This document shows, one piece after another, positions 33,933 to 42,848 of a DNA stretch of 64,000 nt (position 1 is its first letter; each line of letters begins with the position of its first letter). The DNA comes from Paenibacillus eucommiae (GTDB taxonomy: Bacteria > Bacillota > Bacilli > Paenibacillales > NBRC-103111). The stretch lies in contig NZ_JAGGLB010000026.1 of NCBI RefSeq assembly GCF_017874215.1, positions 86,160 through 150,159 of the forward strand, in the 5' to 3' direction. The notes under the pieces are model-generated. The model was given only the letters and a program-made list of their open reading frames with translations. It searched no databases and was not told where the DNA came from. The position numbers and the translations under genes are program-made.

Positions 33933-34622
33933 ATGAAGACGGTATTAACCTCATACGAAGAAGCCATACGCGATATTCAAGACGGCGCTACTTTAATGGT
34001 GGGCGGATTTGGACTTGTCGGTATTCCGGAGAATTTGATTGTCGCTTTGGCGGAAAAAGGAGTCAAGGATTTAACTGTTATTTCTAACAATTGCGGTGTG
34101 GATGATTGGGGGCTTGGACTGCTGCTGCGCAATAAGCAGATCAAAAAAGTAATCGCCTCTTATGTCGGGGAAAACAAAGAGTTTGAACGGCAGGTGTTAT
34201 CGGGTGAAATTGAGGTCCAACTGCTTCCACAAGGAACACTGGCGGAAAAAATCCGGGCTGGCGGAGCGGGCATTCCGGCTTTCTTTACTCCAGCAGGAGT
34301 AGGAACTCCAATTGCCGAAGGCCGGGAAATCCGCAGCTTTAACGGTAAGGATTATATGCTCGAAGAAGCACTGACGGCAGACTTCAGCCTGCTGCGGGCC
34401 TACCGCGCAGATACGATGGGGAATCTGGTCTATAACAAAACAGCACGTAATTTCAATCCGATGATGGCCGCGGCTGGCAAGATCACGATTGCCGAGGTGG
34501 AGGAGATCGTTGAAGTTGGAGCGTTGGACCCGGAGGCCATTCATACACCTGGCATTTATGTGCAGAAATTGATCGTGGGCCACCAACAGAAGCGGATCGA
34601 AAGATTGACGACAAGAAATTAA
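33933..34622 (+). CDS. scoA: 3-oxoacid CoA-transferase subunit A
   Basis: A 229-residue alpha subunit of a succinyl-CoA (or acetate):acetoacetate CoA-transferase. Family segments include GATLMVGGFGLVGIPENLI, VISNNCGVDDWGLGLLL and FNGKDYMLEEALTADFSLLRA. A TTG at 33927 is in frame, but the AAAGGGAG site is better placed for the ATG at 33933. It lies 24 nt after the thiolase and 30 nt before subunit B. The exact CoA donor cannot be read from the sequence. Confidence 0.94.
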   Translation: MKTVLTSYEEAIRDIQDGATLMVGGFGLVGIPENLIVALAEKGVKDLTVISNNCGVDDWGLGLLLRNKQIKKVIASYVGENKEFERQVLSGEIEVQLLPQGTLAEKIRAGGAGIPAFFTPAGVGTPIAEGREIRSFNGKDYMLEEALTADFSLLRAYRADTMGNLVYNKTARNFNPMMAAAGKITIAEVEEIVEVGALDPEAIHTPGIYVQKLIVGHQQKRIERLTTRN

Positions 34623-34652
34623 CACATAAACACATAGAAAGGAAGATTGAAG

Positions 34653-35321
34653 ATGAGCGATGGAAAAATGTCCGTCCGTGAACGGATTGCCAAGCGGGCG
34701 GAGCGTGAAATTGAATCCGGCTTTTATGTGAATTTAGGTATTGGGATTCCGACGCTGGTGGCCAATTTTATTGCCAATGACAAACAGGTTGTGCTGCAAT
34801 CCGAGAATGGCTTGCTGGGCATCGGGCCCTATCCGACCGAGGAGGAAGTCGATCCTGATTTGATTAATGCTGGCAAGGAAACTGTAACAGCACTGAAGGG
34901 CTCCGCTTATTTTCATAGCGCTGAATCGTTCGCGATGATTCGTGGAGGGCATATCGATCTGGCTATACTCGGGGGCATGGAGGTATCCGCAAAAGGAGAT
35001 CTGGCCAACTGGATGATTCCCGGCAAAATGGTCAAAGGTATGGGCGGAGCTATGGACCTGGTGCATGGGGCGAAACGGATCATTGTCATTATGGATCACG
35101 TCAACAAGGATGGACAGCCGAAAATTTTGCATGCTTGCAGTCTCCCCCTAACAGGGCAGCAGGTCGTAAACCGGATTATTACCGACCGTGCGGTTATTGA
35201 TATCACCCCGGAAGGCCTGCGTCTTGTGGAAGTAGCGAGCGGTTACACTGTTGAAGATATTATCAGCGTGACCGAGCCGGCTCTTCTGACGGATGGGGAT
35301 GTAGTGCTGGACGCTTTTTAA
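34653..35321 (+). CDS. scoB: 3-oxoacid CoA-transferase subunit B
   Basis: A 222-residue beta subunit carrying the catalytic Glu in SENGLLGIGP, with GFYVNLGIGIPTLVANF near the start and RGGHIDLAILGGMEVSAKGDLANW in the middle. Works with subunit A to move CoA onto acetoacetate, feeding the thiolase. The in-frame TTG at 34647 lies too close to the AAAGGAAG site, so ATG 34653 is chosen. Last gene of the operon; a terminator-like hairpin follows. Confidence 0.94.
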   Translation: MSDGKMSVRERIAKRAEREIESGFYVNLGIGIPTLVANFIANDKQVVLQSENGLLGIGPYPTEEEVDPDLINAGKETVTALKGSAYFHSAESFAMIRGGHIDLAILGGMEVSAKGDLANWMIPGKMVKGMGGAMDLVHGAKRIIVIMDHVNKDGQPKILHACSLPLTGQQVVNRIITDRAVIDITPEGLRLVEVASGYTVEDIISVTEPALLTDGDVVLDAF

Positions 35322-35382
35322 CAGTTGATTATTCTCTATACTCTAAACAAACTAAACAGACTAAACAGACTAAGCAAAAAAC

Positions 35383-35421
35383 TAAGGGACCTGAGCGATA
35401 TTTCGTTCAAGGTTTCTTTGG
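35383..35421 (+). terminator. Probable terminator of the CoA-transferase operon
   Basis: ACCTGAGCGA pairs, with one bulge and one G-T pair, with TCGTTCAAGGT, followed by TTTCTTTGGTTT. A short ACTAAACAG tandem repeat precedes it (35344-35374). Confidence 0.5.
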
Positions 35422-35472
35422 TTTATGGTTTGATTAATATGCTCTGTCCCGCGTGGCGGTGAGACTCATCCT

Positions 35473-35667
35473 CTATCCATACATGGATCTGTACATGATA
35501 AAGGAGATAATCAGAAATACGATACCGCCCATTCTATATAATAACAATGAAACCCTGCTTGGCTCTGCATCACCATCAAACTTCCACCAATTCGATATAT
35601 ACCAAGAAGCTTTAGGAGAAATGATTCCAATAAGTCCTAAAAGGGATAACACTATAATAATCGGCAT
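35473..35667 (-). CDS. Small membrane protein (DUF6199-like)
   Basis: A 64-residue protein with two hydrophobic segments (MPIIIVLSLLGLIGII and VSLLLYRMGGIVFLIISFIMY) around a short conserved-looking loop (PKASWYISNWWKFDGDAEPS). Similar small proteins of unknown function are common in Bacilli. AAGGTGG lies 6-7 nt before the ATG, which supports translation. The plus-strand open frame over the same bases lacks a site and is treated as a shadow. Confidence 0.75.
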   Translation of the reverse strand: MPIIIVLSLLGLIGIISPKASWYISNWWKFDGDAEPSRVSLLLYRMGGIVFLIISFIMYRSMYG

Positions 35668-35924
35668 TTTACACCACCTTTTCCGTTACCACTTCTGGCT
35701 GCGGCAACTATCATTTGTTATAATAGATGATATATAAGGGAAAATTATCCTGTGTATCTAATGTTAAATATATCACGGTTTCTAATATGTGTAAAATATT
35801 GTATGTAGTAACCAAATTTATGTGTGAGTAAATAATGTGATTTTAGCTGTACCGTTTTAAGAATATTTTAAAAATATCTTTACTCCGATGGCGTTATTTG
35901 ATAACATATCCATAATATTCAAAA

Positions 35925-36212
35925 TGCGATGAAGAGAAGAGTAAATAAAAGGATTCTTTCACAGAGAGCTCCGGCAGTTGAAAAGGAGCAAAGAGTTCCT
36001 TATTGAACCAAGCCTCAGAGCAGCACATCGGAACCGGATGAGGGGATGGTGGGACAGGAGCTCCTGTTACAGAGCTAGAGTATAAGCATTCTTTTGCCGA
36101 TGCCGTACTTGAAGAGGTTAATATGGCGACATATTAGCAAATCTAGGGTGGTACCACGAATGTACAAATCTCGTCCCTAAGACTATAGGTCTTGGGGGTG
36201 GGATTTTTTTTG
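35925..36212 (+). promoter_or_regulatory. T-box leader, probable proline specificity
   Basis: A full T-box: Stem I begins near GCGATGAAGAGAAGAGTAA with the loop-E-type AGTA, contains the AGAGAGCT block, and has the specifier side TTGAACCAAGCCTCAGAG. The codon after GAA is CCA (36008-36010), which predicts tRNA-Pro. The T-box sequence AGGGTGGTACCACG is at 36145-36158 and its TGGT fits an ACCA tRNA end. The terminator (CCCTAAGAC...GTCTTGGGGGTGGG then T8) spans 36175-36211. Uncharged tRNA would allow expression of the MFS gene that follows at once. Specifier choice is inferred. Confidence 0.9.
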
Positions 36213-37448
36213 TTGTGTAAATCATGGAAATATCCTTCGATGCTGCTTTTCGGAATTGGAGTTTCGAATATTGGGGCGTGGATTTATTTTATAGCCCTTA
36301 ATCTAATGGTACTGAATATGACTCACTCGCCGCTTGCAGTAGCCGCTCTTTATATGTCGAGACCTTTGGCTACCTTGTTTACAAATTTATGGTCAGGCAG
36401 CTTGATTGATCGTTTAAATAAACGAAACCTGATGGTCTTTCTCGATGTTTTTCGGGCGATATTGATTGGCATGCTCCCTTGGTTTTCTTCCATTTGGTGC
36501 ATCTATATCCTTGTCATTCTAATAAATATGGCAGGTTCCATATTCGGTCCAGCCTCTACAACTTACATCACCAAGCTGATCCCAGCTGAGCAAAGGCCGC
36601 GTTTTAACTCGTTGAATAGTTTAATTAATTCTGGTGCTTTTCTAATTGGACCTGCGATTGCCGGGCTGCTGTTTTTAGTCGGGTCACCTATATTTGCGAT
36701 CTACATTAATGCAGTAGCTTTGTTTGTATCAGGAGTAATCACGTATTTGATGCCAAATCTTGAAAAACGAACCCCTATCGACATTCCAGGCAAAAAAATA
36801 TCACTAGAGCTAATTAAAAAAGACTGGAGCATTGTGTTCCAATTTTATCGTAGTTATGTCTATGTTATGATCATTTGTTTTTTATTTGGCAGTCTGATGG
36901 TTGTAATGGCATCGGCGGTGGATTCGCTGGAAGCTTCTTTTGCACAATTAGTGCTTTATTTATCAGAGAGTGACTACGGGATTCTTGTAAGTATTGCTGG
37001 GGCAGGTATTATTGTTGGAGCTATGGTGAACACGCTGATAGTTAAGAAAATAGCCATATCAGTCATGATCGGTGTAGGAGCATTAGGTGTGTGTCTGGGA
37101 TACATCATTTACGCCTTCTCTGATTCGTTTTATATCGCGGCTGTTGGGTTTTTCGTTCTTGCTTTTTTCCTTGCTTTCGTAAATACAGGGTTTACCACAT
37201 TTTATCAAAATAACATTCCCGTTGATGTAATGGGCAGAGTAGGGAGTTTGAATGAATTTTTTTTCGCTATAGGTATCATCATCACAACTGCTATTCTTGG
37301 GGTCGCCGCTGAGTTATTTTCGATCCAGATTGTTGTAATTGCTGCGGTTTTAGTTATGCTTTTATTAGGAGTTGCTTTATGTGTATGCATATTGCGACCT
37401 TCGAAGATCCAATATTATAAGCTGACGCCGCCTGTTAAGGGGAAATAA
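36210..37448 (+). CDS. MFS transporter
   Basis: About 412 residues with roughly 12 hydrophobic segments, of the major facilitator superfamily (MFS_3-like, related to enterobactin/macrolide exporters). Typical motifs: LYMSRPLATLFTNLWSGSLIDRLNKRN (cytoplasmic loop 2-3) and GPASTTYITKLIPAEQRPRFNSLNSLI. No ATG lies near a good site; GGGGGTGGG in the terminator stem (36194-36202) is well placed before TTG 36210 or 36213, so translation probably starts inside the terminator's T tract when antitermination occurs. Regulation by a T-box suggests transport of an amino acid, peptide or related compound. Confidence 0.85.
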   Translation: MLCKSWKYPSMLLFGIGVSNIGAWIYFIALNLMVLNMTHSPLAVAALYMSRPLATLFTNLWSGSLIDRLNKRNLMVFLDVFRAILIGMLPWFSSIWCIYILVILINMAGSIFGPASTTYITKLIPAEQRPRFNSLNSLINSGAFLIGPAIAGLLFLVGSPIFAIYINAVALFVSGVITYLMPNLEKRTPIDIPGKKISLELIKKDWSIVFQFYRSYVYVMIICFLFGSLMVVMASAVDSLEASFAQLVLYLSESDYGILVSIAGAGIIVGAMVNTLIVKKIAISVMIGVGALGVCLGYIIYAFSDSFYIAAVGFFVLAFFLAFVNTGFTTFYQNNIPVDVMGRVGSLNEFFFAIGIIITTAILGVAAELFSIQIVVIAAVLVMLLLGVALCVCILRPSKIQYYKLTPPVKGK

Positions 37449-37522
37449 AGTATATAAACGGGAATAAACAAAGAATCTGTTATTGAGTTAATGGTTTTTA
37501 CATAAAAAGGAGGTGTGCCCGC

Positions 37523-38536
37523 ATGCCCATGCAAAATACCAAATTGATTATGGTTGAGGGTCTTCCTGGTTCGGGGAAGTCTACAACTGCGCAACTGATA
37601 TCCCATCTATTGCAACGTAGAGGTTGCAGTACTAAATGGTGGTACGAGGAGGAGCAAGGACATCCCGTTTACGTTTATGATGATCTCAAAAGCATGCAGA
37701 AAATTATCGATGAATTATCTTGCGGGAATTACCGGAAAGTTATAGCAATGGCCCTAAAAAGGTGGACCGAATTTGCAGCGTCTGTACAGTCATCTTCTGA
37801 TACTATTATTGTGGATAGCTGTCTTTTTGGTTACTTGACCTGGAGTTTATTTCCGTTTGAGGTTCCTAAGCAGGAGATTATGCAATATGTCAAAGAGGTG
37901 GAACGAATTATCGAACCACTGAATCCATACGTTATTTACTTCTATCAAAACGACATTGAAGCAGCACTTAAAAAAATATGTACGCGAAGAGGTGGAGATA
38001 CCGAGAAAAATTTTGTTCGTGCCGCCACTCAATCTCCCTATGGAAAATCTCGTGGATTAAACGGTTTCGAGGGTATGGTAGCGTATTGGCAAGACTACCG
38101 AGGTATTACAGATGAAGCCTTTCAAGGCTTGATTTGTGCTAAAATTGCTATTGATAACTCAGAAGGAAATTGGAGCCAGTATGGCAGTGAAATATCCCGG
38201 TTCTTAGGTATAGATCATAGGGATGAAGCTTCGCTGGTTCAACTTCAACTGATGGATCAACAAAATCAACAGCATTTGGTCGGAGATTATATGGCAGAGA
38301 CCGAGACCGACGGAAGCTTAACTTGTTCGATTCAATTCGAATCAGGGAATCTGATTACAGATGGACTTCCTCAAGTATGGACAAAGTCCAAACTAATTCC
38401 CAAGTCACCAAATGTGTTCGAGGTACAGTCATTGCCGTTTCAAGTAAGTTTCGTTGAAGATGACGGTATCCGAATGTATTTAACTGGCCCCGTGTTATTA
38501 GATGGACCTGTTGATTATAAATTTATAAAGAAATAA
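37523..38536 (+). CDS. P-loop NTPase/kinase-like protein
   Basis: A 337-residue protein with a Walker A motif GLPGSGKST at residues 13-21 and a Walker B-like strand DTIIVDSCLFG, as in thymidylate/adenylate kinase-like proteins. The last 100 residues form an additional domain (SLTCSIQFESGNLITDG...) not seen in simple nucleotide kinases. A strong AAGGAGG site precedes the ATG. It follows the MFS gene by 74 nt and might be co-transcribed. The phosphate acceptor is unknown. Confidence 0.82.
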   Translation: MPMQNTKLIMVEGLPGSGKSTTAQLISHLLQRRGCSTKWWYEEEQGHPVYVYDDLKSMQKIIDELSCGNYRKVIAMALKRWTEFAASVQSSSDTIIVDSCLFGYLTWSLFPFEVPKQEIMQYVKEVERIIEPLNPYVIYFYQNDIEAALKKICTRRGGDTEKNFVRAATQSPYGKSRGLNGFEGMVAYWQDYRGITDEAFQGLICAKIAIDNSEGNWSQYGSEISRFLGIDHRDEASLVQLQLMDQQNQQHLVGDYMAETETDGSLTCSIQFESGNLITDGLPQVWTKSKLIPKSPNVFEVQSLPFQVSFVEDDGIRMYLTGPVLLDGPVDYKFIKK

Positions 38537-38565
38537 GTAGGGGGGCTCATATGGGAAGTAGAAGC

Positions 38566-38752
38566 CGTTACGGACATCAGAGAGCTTATTTACCGTAATT
38601 CCCCCAATTTAGGAAAGCTAACGGACATCAGAGCCCCTATTTGGATAAAAAGGCGCCCACTTACCCCCATTCAAGGCTAATAACGTACCTCATGTCCGTA
38701 AGATCTAAAAAAGACCTTAAAACTCGCAGATAACGTACCTCATGTCCGTAAG
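38566..38752. repeat. Paired repeat array, ACGGACAT family
   Basis: Two forward modules (ACGGACATCAGAG at 38570 and 38621) and two inverted modules (TAACGTACCTCATGTCCGTA at 38681-38700 and 38731-38750) share a core ACGGACAT(G/C)AG. Forward copies are 51 nt apart and inverted copies 50 nt apart. The first also has TTACGG/CCGTAA arms around it. The two-plus-two layout with 50-51 nt pairing resembles the four-palindrome arrays despite unrelated sequence. The gap from 38753 to 38872 holds nothing else recognised. Confidence 0.8.
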
Positions 38753-38872
38753 CAGTTTTTGATTTGTTCTGTCCCCGTTTGCACCCGTCTCTTTCGTATT
38801 CTAATTCTTTGATGCCGAATATATAGCTATGTATTTTCTTATTGGACAAATTGAACAAAAGCAGGTGAATCG

Positions 38873-39019
38873 ATGTTGGGCATTCCAGATTATAAAAGCT
38901 TCATGCTGCCGCTCTTGGATATATTAGGGGACGAACAACCACATACACTTGATTCGCTGAATGAAAGACTTGCAATTGAAAGTGGGAAACAATTTCTAGT
39001 AGAGAGCAGGGGAGAATAA
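38873..39019 (+). pseudogene. Truncated Mrr-type restriction endonuclease N-terminus
   Basis: A 48-codon frame with a GCAGGTG site encodes MLGIPDYKSFMLPLLDILGD and then EQPHTLDSLNERLAIE. This matches the start of Mrr-type restriction enzymes (winged-helix Mrr_N, IPDYQxLMLPLL). The catalytic domain is absent; the frame ends at 39019. Probably a remnant of a lost type IV restriction gene. Confidence 0.65.
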
Positions 39020-39048
39020 GGTCTATTGGAGAACTATTTTAATTGAAG

Positions 39049-39103
39049 GTGACATGTCCAGCACGTTGGCTTAGTTCAGTTTACCATCGTGCTGGACCGT
39101 CAC
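39049..39103. terminator. Long hairpin at left edge of second sugar locus
   Basis: GTGAC and GTCCAGCACG pair with CGTGCTGGAC and GTCAC around a 22-nt loop, with a small bulge. Arms are closely related to the terminator at 50474-50521 (GTGACAGTC-TAGTACG). It lies between the mrr remnant and the end of the AraC-type gene, so it may act as a terminator. Confidence 0.5.
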
Positions 39104-39210
39104 TTTCCACCGATTGGGTTCCATATGCGCTGCTCATCATGAAGCCTCCGGATGGGTTTTTCTTCATGTTAATATTTCAGAATTTAATTGACACACATGG
39201 AAATAAAATT

Positions 39211-40068
39211 CTATATATAGTCTTTTTTCATCGCATGCTTCTCCCGGTACTCCGTAGGGGAGAGGCCGCAGATTTTTTTGAATTGTCTCGAAAAATACAA
39301 GGGATCGTCATAGCCGACCGAGGCTGCGATTTGTTTGATGGTCAATGGCTTTTGCAGCAAGAGCTGGGCTTGCTCCATGCGTATTTTCATCAAAAAGTTA
39401 ACAGGGGATATCCCGGTATATTTTTTGAATAGGGTGGACATATAGGTACGGTTGTATCCGAAATTTTGAGCCATTCGGTCGATGGAAATGGGATGGGAAT
39501 ATTGCAGCTTTAGCCACTGGATTGCCTGCTTGACCAGTGTGACATTTTCTGGCTCTATTACGGCTTCTTCGCATTGCGTGGTATCAACTTCTTGCATTAA
39601 TTCTGATACAAGAAGCTTCATCAGTGCTTCTGATTTTAAGTCGGAGCTCGCCAGGGATTGTTGAAGGGTGTTATTAATCTGATGAAACAAGGCTTCGATC
39701 CGGCGGTTCTTGCCCACCGATAGGACTGGGCGCTGTGGCGAGACGCCAAGCGTGCCTAACAATGGGGTCGCTCTACTCCCTCTAAAGCCGATCCATCGAT
39801 ACTTCCAGGGATCGTTCAAGTCTGGAGCATAACTGAATAATTCCTCAGGAAAAATAAAAAACAAATCCCCCGAATTCAATTCATAGTCACGACCGAGACA
39901 ATTGAAATTTCCTTTGCCCGATAATACGTAGTGGATAAGATAATTATCGATAACTTTGGGACCGTTGCGATATTCAGGTGAGGTTTGTGAATGACCTGCA
40001 AACAAGATGACAAGGTCACCATTCCCCGGACTGGTATTAATGGAAACATGCTTGAAATGAGCAGACAT
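39211..40068 (-). CDS. AraC family transcriptional regulator
   Basis: A 285-residue regulator with an N-terminal cupin-type sensor (VIDNYLIHYVLSGKGNFNC, SGDLFFIFPEELFSYAPD) and a C-terminal AraC double helix-turn-helix (SIDRMAQNFGYNRTYMSTLF; TIKQIAASVGYDDPLYFSRQF, ending SPTEYREKH). GGGAGGG precedes the ATG by 5 nt. It is divergent from the Gfo/Idh-ABC transporter operon starting at 40303 and is likely its activator in response to the imported sugar. Confidence 0.94.
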   Translation of the reverse strand: MSAHFKHVSINTSPGNGDLVILFAGHSQTSPEYRNGPKVIDNYLIHYVLSGKGNFNCLGRDYELNSGDLFFIFPEELFSYAPDLNDPWKYRWIGFRGSRATPLLGTLGVSPQRPVLSVGKNRRIEALFHQINNTLQQSLASSDLKSEALMKLLVSELMQEVDTTQCEEAVIEPENVTLVKQAIQWLKLQYSHPISIDRMAQNFGYNRTYMSTLFKKYTGISPVNFLMKIRMEQAQLLLQKPLTIKQIAASVGYDDPLYFSRQFKKICGLSPTEYREKHAMKKDYI

Positions 40069-40302
40069 TGTGACCCTCCCAGGTGGTTACCCCAATATGT
40101 ATCTATCATGTCAGATAGAATGGTTATTTGCAAATAAAATTATCAAACAATAATCCATATACATCTGGTTTAATCCCATTGTGCTTCAAAGTGAAAATGC
40201 TTAAAGTAAGGGTAACTCCTTGATGAAGAAAAGCGGGTGTATCACTAGCCACAACTGGTTTCAACTTGTTCACAAGGAGGCTTACGAGAGGAGGCGCTAC
40301 TG

Positions 40303-41514
40303 ATGAAAACCTATGTCTTAGTAGGTGCAGGCTCAAGGGCAAAATCCATGTTTGCCAGACCCTTGCTTACGGAGCTGAAGCATGCTGCGAAGTTATGCGG
40401 GCTATATGACAAAAATGTAATCCGATCGAATTTAATCAGAGAGGAGTTTGGAGGAATCCCTATTTACACCGATTTCAGTAAGATGCTCCAAGAAGTTCAA
40501 CCTGACACCGTGATTGTAGCTAGTACGGACTACACGCATCATACTTACATCATTGAGGCCTTGCAAGCGGGCTGTGACGTCATCTCGGAGAAGCCATTAA
40601 CCATTGATGGTGAAAAATGCAAAGCCATTATGGAAGCGGAAAGAAAGTCCGGTAAAACTGTAACCGTAACGTTTAACCTCCGTTTTGTACCCTATATGAT
40701 GCGAATAAAGGAGCTTCTACAGGAAGGGGCTGTCGGTCAAGTTTATCATGTTGATATGGAATGGTTTTTGGACAGGAGCCATGGTGCTGATTACTTCCGC
40801 AGATGGCACGGGCAGCTTGAGTACAGTGGGGGTTTGCTTGTTCACAAATCGACGCATCATTTTGACCTGATCAATTGGTGGATTGAAAGTCATCCTCAAG
40901 AAATTTTTGCACATGGATCGCGGAATTTTTATGGTCCTACCCGTGAAGAGCGGGGAGAACGCTGCTTGACCTGCAGCTACAAAAGTACATGTGAATTTTA
41001 TTTTGATATTGAACAAAGGGAATTTAATAAAAAGGCGTATCTTGAAGCGGAAAAGGAAGATGGCTACATAAGGGATCAGTGCGTTTTCGGTGATAGGATC
41101 AATATCTATGATACGATGTCCGTTAATGTTAAATATGAAAGCGGTGTCTTTTTGACTTATTCGCTAGCTGCCTATAGCCCTTATGAAGGCTGGAGAGTTA
41201 CGATAAACGGCAGCAAAGGGCGTCTGGAAGCACAGGAAGTTCAGAGTGGTCCACTGGCCGGGGAAGAGGTGAATGCTATACGTATTTTTTCAAGCCATGG
41301 AGAAGTGAAGACGCATTCGATTTCCAAGGCAGCAGGCGGTCATGGCGGCGGGGATGAACGTTTAAGGAGCATGCTGTTTGTTGAGGGGGCTGAGGATCCT
41401 TTGGGACAACAGGCAGGCAGTATGGCTGGGGCGATGTCGCTTATAATCGGAGATGCAGCGAATCGTTCTATTCAGGGAGGGCAACCGGTCTCTGTTAGTG
41501 GGCTGCTCGACTAA
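40303..41514 (+). CDS. Gfo/Idh/MocA family oxidoreductase
   Basis: A 403-residue NAD(P)-dependent sugar oxidoreductase. N-terminal Rossmann fold (VLVGAGSRAKSMFA, VIVASTDYTHHTYIIEAL, SEKPLTID with the catalytic Lys) and a C-terminal alpha/beta domain (HFDLINWW). A cysteine pair (RCLTCSYKSTCEFYF) in the middle could bind metal and recurs in the next gene. Strong GAGGAGG site. First gene of the operon; 61 nt before its paralogue. Probably oxidises or epimerises the sugar brought in by the downstream ABC importer. Confidence 0.93.
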   Translation: MKTYVLVGAGSRAKSMFARPLLTELKHAAKLCGLYDKNVIRSNLIREEFGGIPIYTDFSKMLQEVQPDTVIVASTDYTHHTYIIEALQAGCDVISEKPLTIDGEKCKAIMEAERKSGKTVTVTFNLRFVPYMMRIKELLQEGAVGQVYHVDMEWFLDRSHGADYFRRWHGQLEYSGGLLVHKSTHHFDLINWWIESHPQEIFAHGSRNFYGPTREERGERCLTCSYKSTCEFYFDIEQREFNKKAYLEAEKEDGYIRDQCVFGDRINIYDTMSVNVKYESGVFLTYSLAAYSPYEGWRVTINGSKGRLEAQEVQSGPLAGEEVNAIRIFSSHGEVKTHSISKAAGGHGGGDERLRSMLFVEGAEDPLGQQAGSMAGAMSLIIGDAANRSIQGGQPVSVSGLLD

Positions 41515-41575
41515 TCCAAAGTTTCAAAATAATAGATAGATGAAGAAATGATAGTGGATGAGGGAGAGAATACAG

Positions 41576-42832
41576 ATGAAAAAAATGACAGCGATTTTGC
41601 TCGGAGCGGGAGGACGGGCGGTTTTAGCCTATGCTCCTTATGCCAAGCTGTATCCGCAAGATTTGGAGTTTGTTGCTGTTGCAGAACCGATAGCCGAAAG
41701 AAGAGAATCGTTCGTACAGGAATTTAACATTCCTTCTGAGAACGTATTCACGGATTGGGAGCAGGTATTCGAGCGGCCTCGTTTGGCGGACATAGCGATC
41801 ATTTGCACACAGGACAGACTACATTACAAACCGGCCATGAAGGCATTAGCCCACGGTTATCATGTGCTGCTGGAAAAACCGATGTCCCCTGAGCCCTTGG
41901 AATGTATAGAATTGGAGCTGGCAGCCAAAAAGAATGATCGTTTGTTAACCATTTGTCATGTCCTACGTTATACAAACTTTTGGCATGCCATCAAACAGAC
42001 GATTACGGATGGGCGAATCGGGGATGTGGTCTCCATACAAATGAATGAAAATGTTGGCTACCATCACATCGCACATAGCTTTGTCAGAGGCAGCTGGAAT
42101 AATTCCGAAACGACAAGCCCCATGATTTTGGCCAAATCCTGTCATGATATGGATATCTTAAGCTGGTTGATGGATCAAGAATGCACAAAAGTTAGCTCCT
42201 TCGGATCGTTGACGCATTTCACTCTTGATAATGCTCCAGAAGGTTCCACAGAGCGATGTCTAGATGGCTGCGCGGTTGAATCTAGCTGCCCATACTCTGC
42301 AATTAAACTATATATGCAGGATCGCAAATGGTTAAGTTCCATTGAAGTTACAGAAAATGGTCTTGTTCAAGCCCTAAAAGAAGGCAAATTTGGGCGATGT
42401 GTGTACCGCTGTGACAATAATGTCGTCGACCATCAGGTCGTTAACCTTGAATTTATGAACAAATCAACGGCAACGTTCAGCATGTGCGGGTTTACTCATG
42501 ACATCTCCAGAGGTATTCAAATCATGGGGACAAAAGGGGAAATTCGCGGGTATATGGGAGAGTCAGCTTTCACCGTCTACAATTTTTTAACCAGGGAACA
42601 AAATGAAGTAAAGGTTAGAGCGAATGCATCAGGCCATGGAGGTGGGGATGAAGGCATTATGAGAAGCTTCTTGCAAGAAGCTCGTCACTATAACGGAAGC
42701 CAGAGTCTGACGTCTGCAGAAAATTCGGTTCGCAGTCATCTTATAGCTTTTGCTGCCGAGGAATCCAGGCTAAATGGCGGTAGACCCATTGATTTGAAAG
42801 AATTTCGCGCTCACCTATTAAGGAACCAATAA
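41576..42832 (+). CDS. Gfo/Idh/MocA family oxidoreductase, second copy
   Basis: A 418-residue paralogue of the preceding protein: Rossmann start ILLGAGGRAVLAYAPY, EKPMSPEP with catalytic Lys, KSCHDMDILSWLMD in the substrate domain, and a Cys-rich segment (ERCLDGCAVESSCPYSA). The frame opens at 41558, but the region 41561-41566 (AGGGAG) is the ribosome binding site for the ATG at 41576. Pairs of these enzymes often act in sequence, one oxidising and one reducing. 16 nt separate it from the lipoprotein gene. Confidence 0.93.
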   Translation: MKKMTAILLGAGGRAVLAYAPYAKLYPQDLEFVAVAEPIAERRESFVQEFNIPSENVFTDWEQVFERPRLADIAIICTQDRLHYKPAMKALAHGYHVLLEKPMSPEPLECIELELAAKKNDRLLTICHVLRYTNFWHAIKQTITDGRIGDVVSIQMNENVGYHHIAHSFVRGSWNNSETTSPMILAKSCHDMDILSWLMDQECTKVSSFGSLTHFTLDNAPEGSTERCLDGCAVESSCPYSAIKLYMQDRKWLSSIEVTENGLVQALKEGKFGRCVYRCDNNVVDHQVVNLEFMNKSTATFSMCGFTHDISRGIQIMGTKGEIRGYMGESAFTVYNFLTREQNEVKVRANASGHGGGDEGIMRSFLQEARHYNGSQSLTSAENSVRSHLIAFAAEESRLNGGRPIDLKEFRAHLLRNQ

Positions 42833-42848
42833 AAACGGGGGTTTTTTT

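Noticed and set aside
35453..35737. A 94-codon plus-strand frame opposite the DUF6199-like gene
   Set aside because: No ribosome binding site; the minus-strand frame has a site, membrane segments and a known-looking loop.
38661..38858. A 65-codon minus-strand frame over the ACGGACAT repeats
   Set aside because: It is formed mostly by the repeat modules and has no convincing start site.
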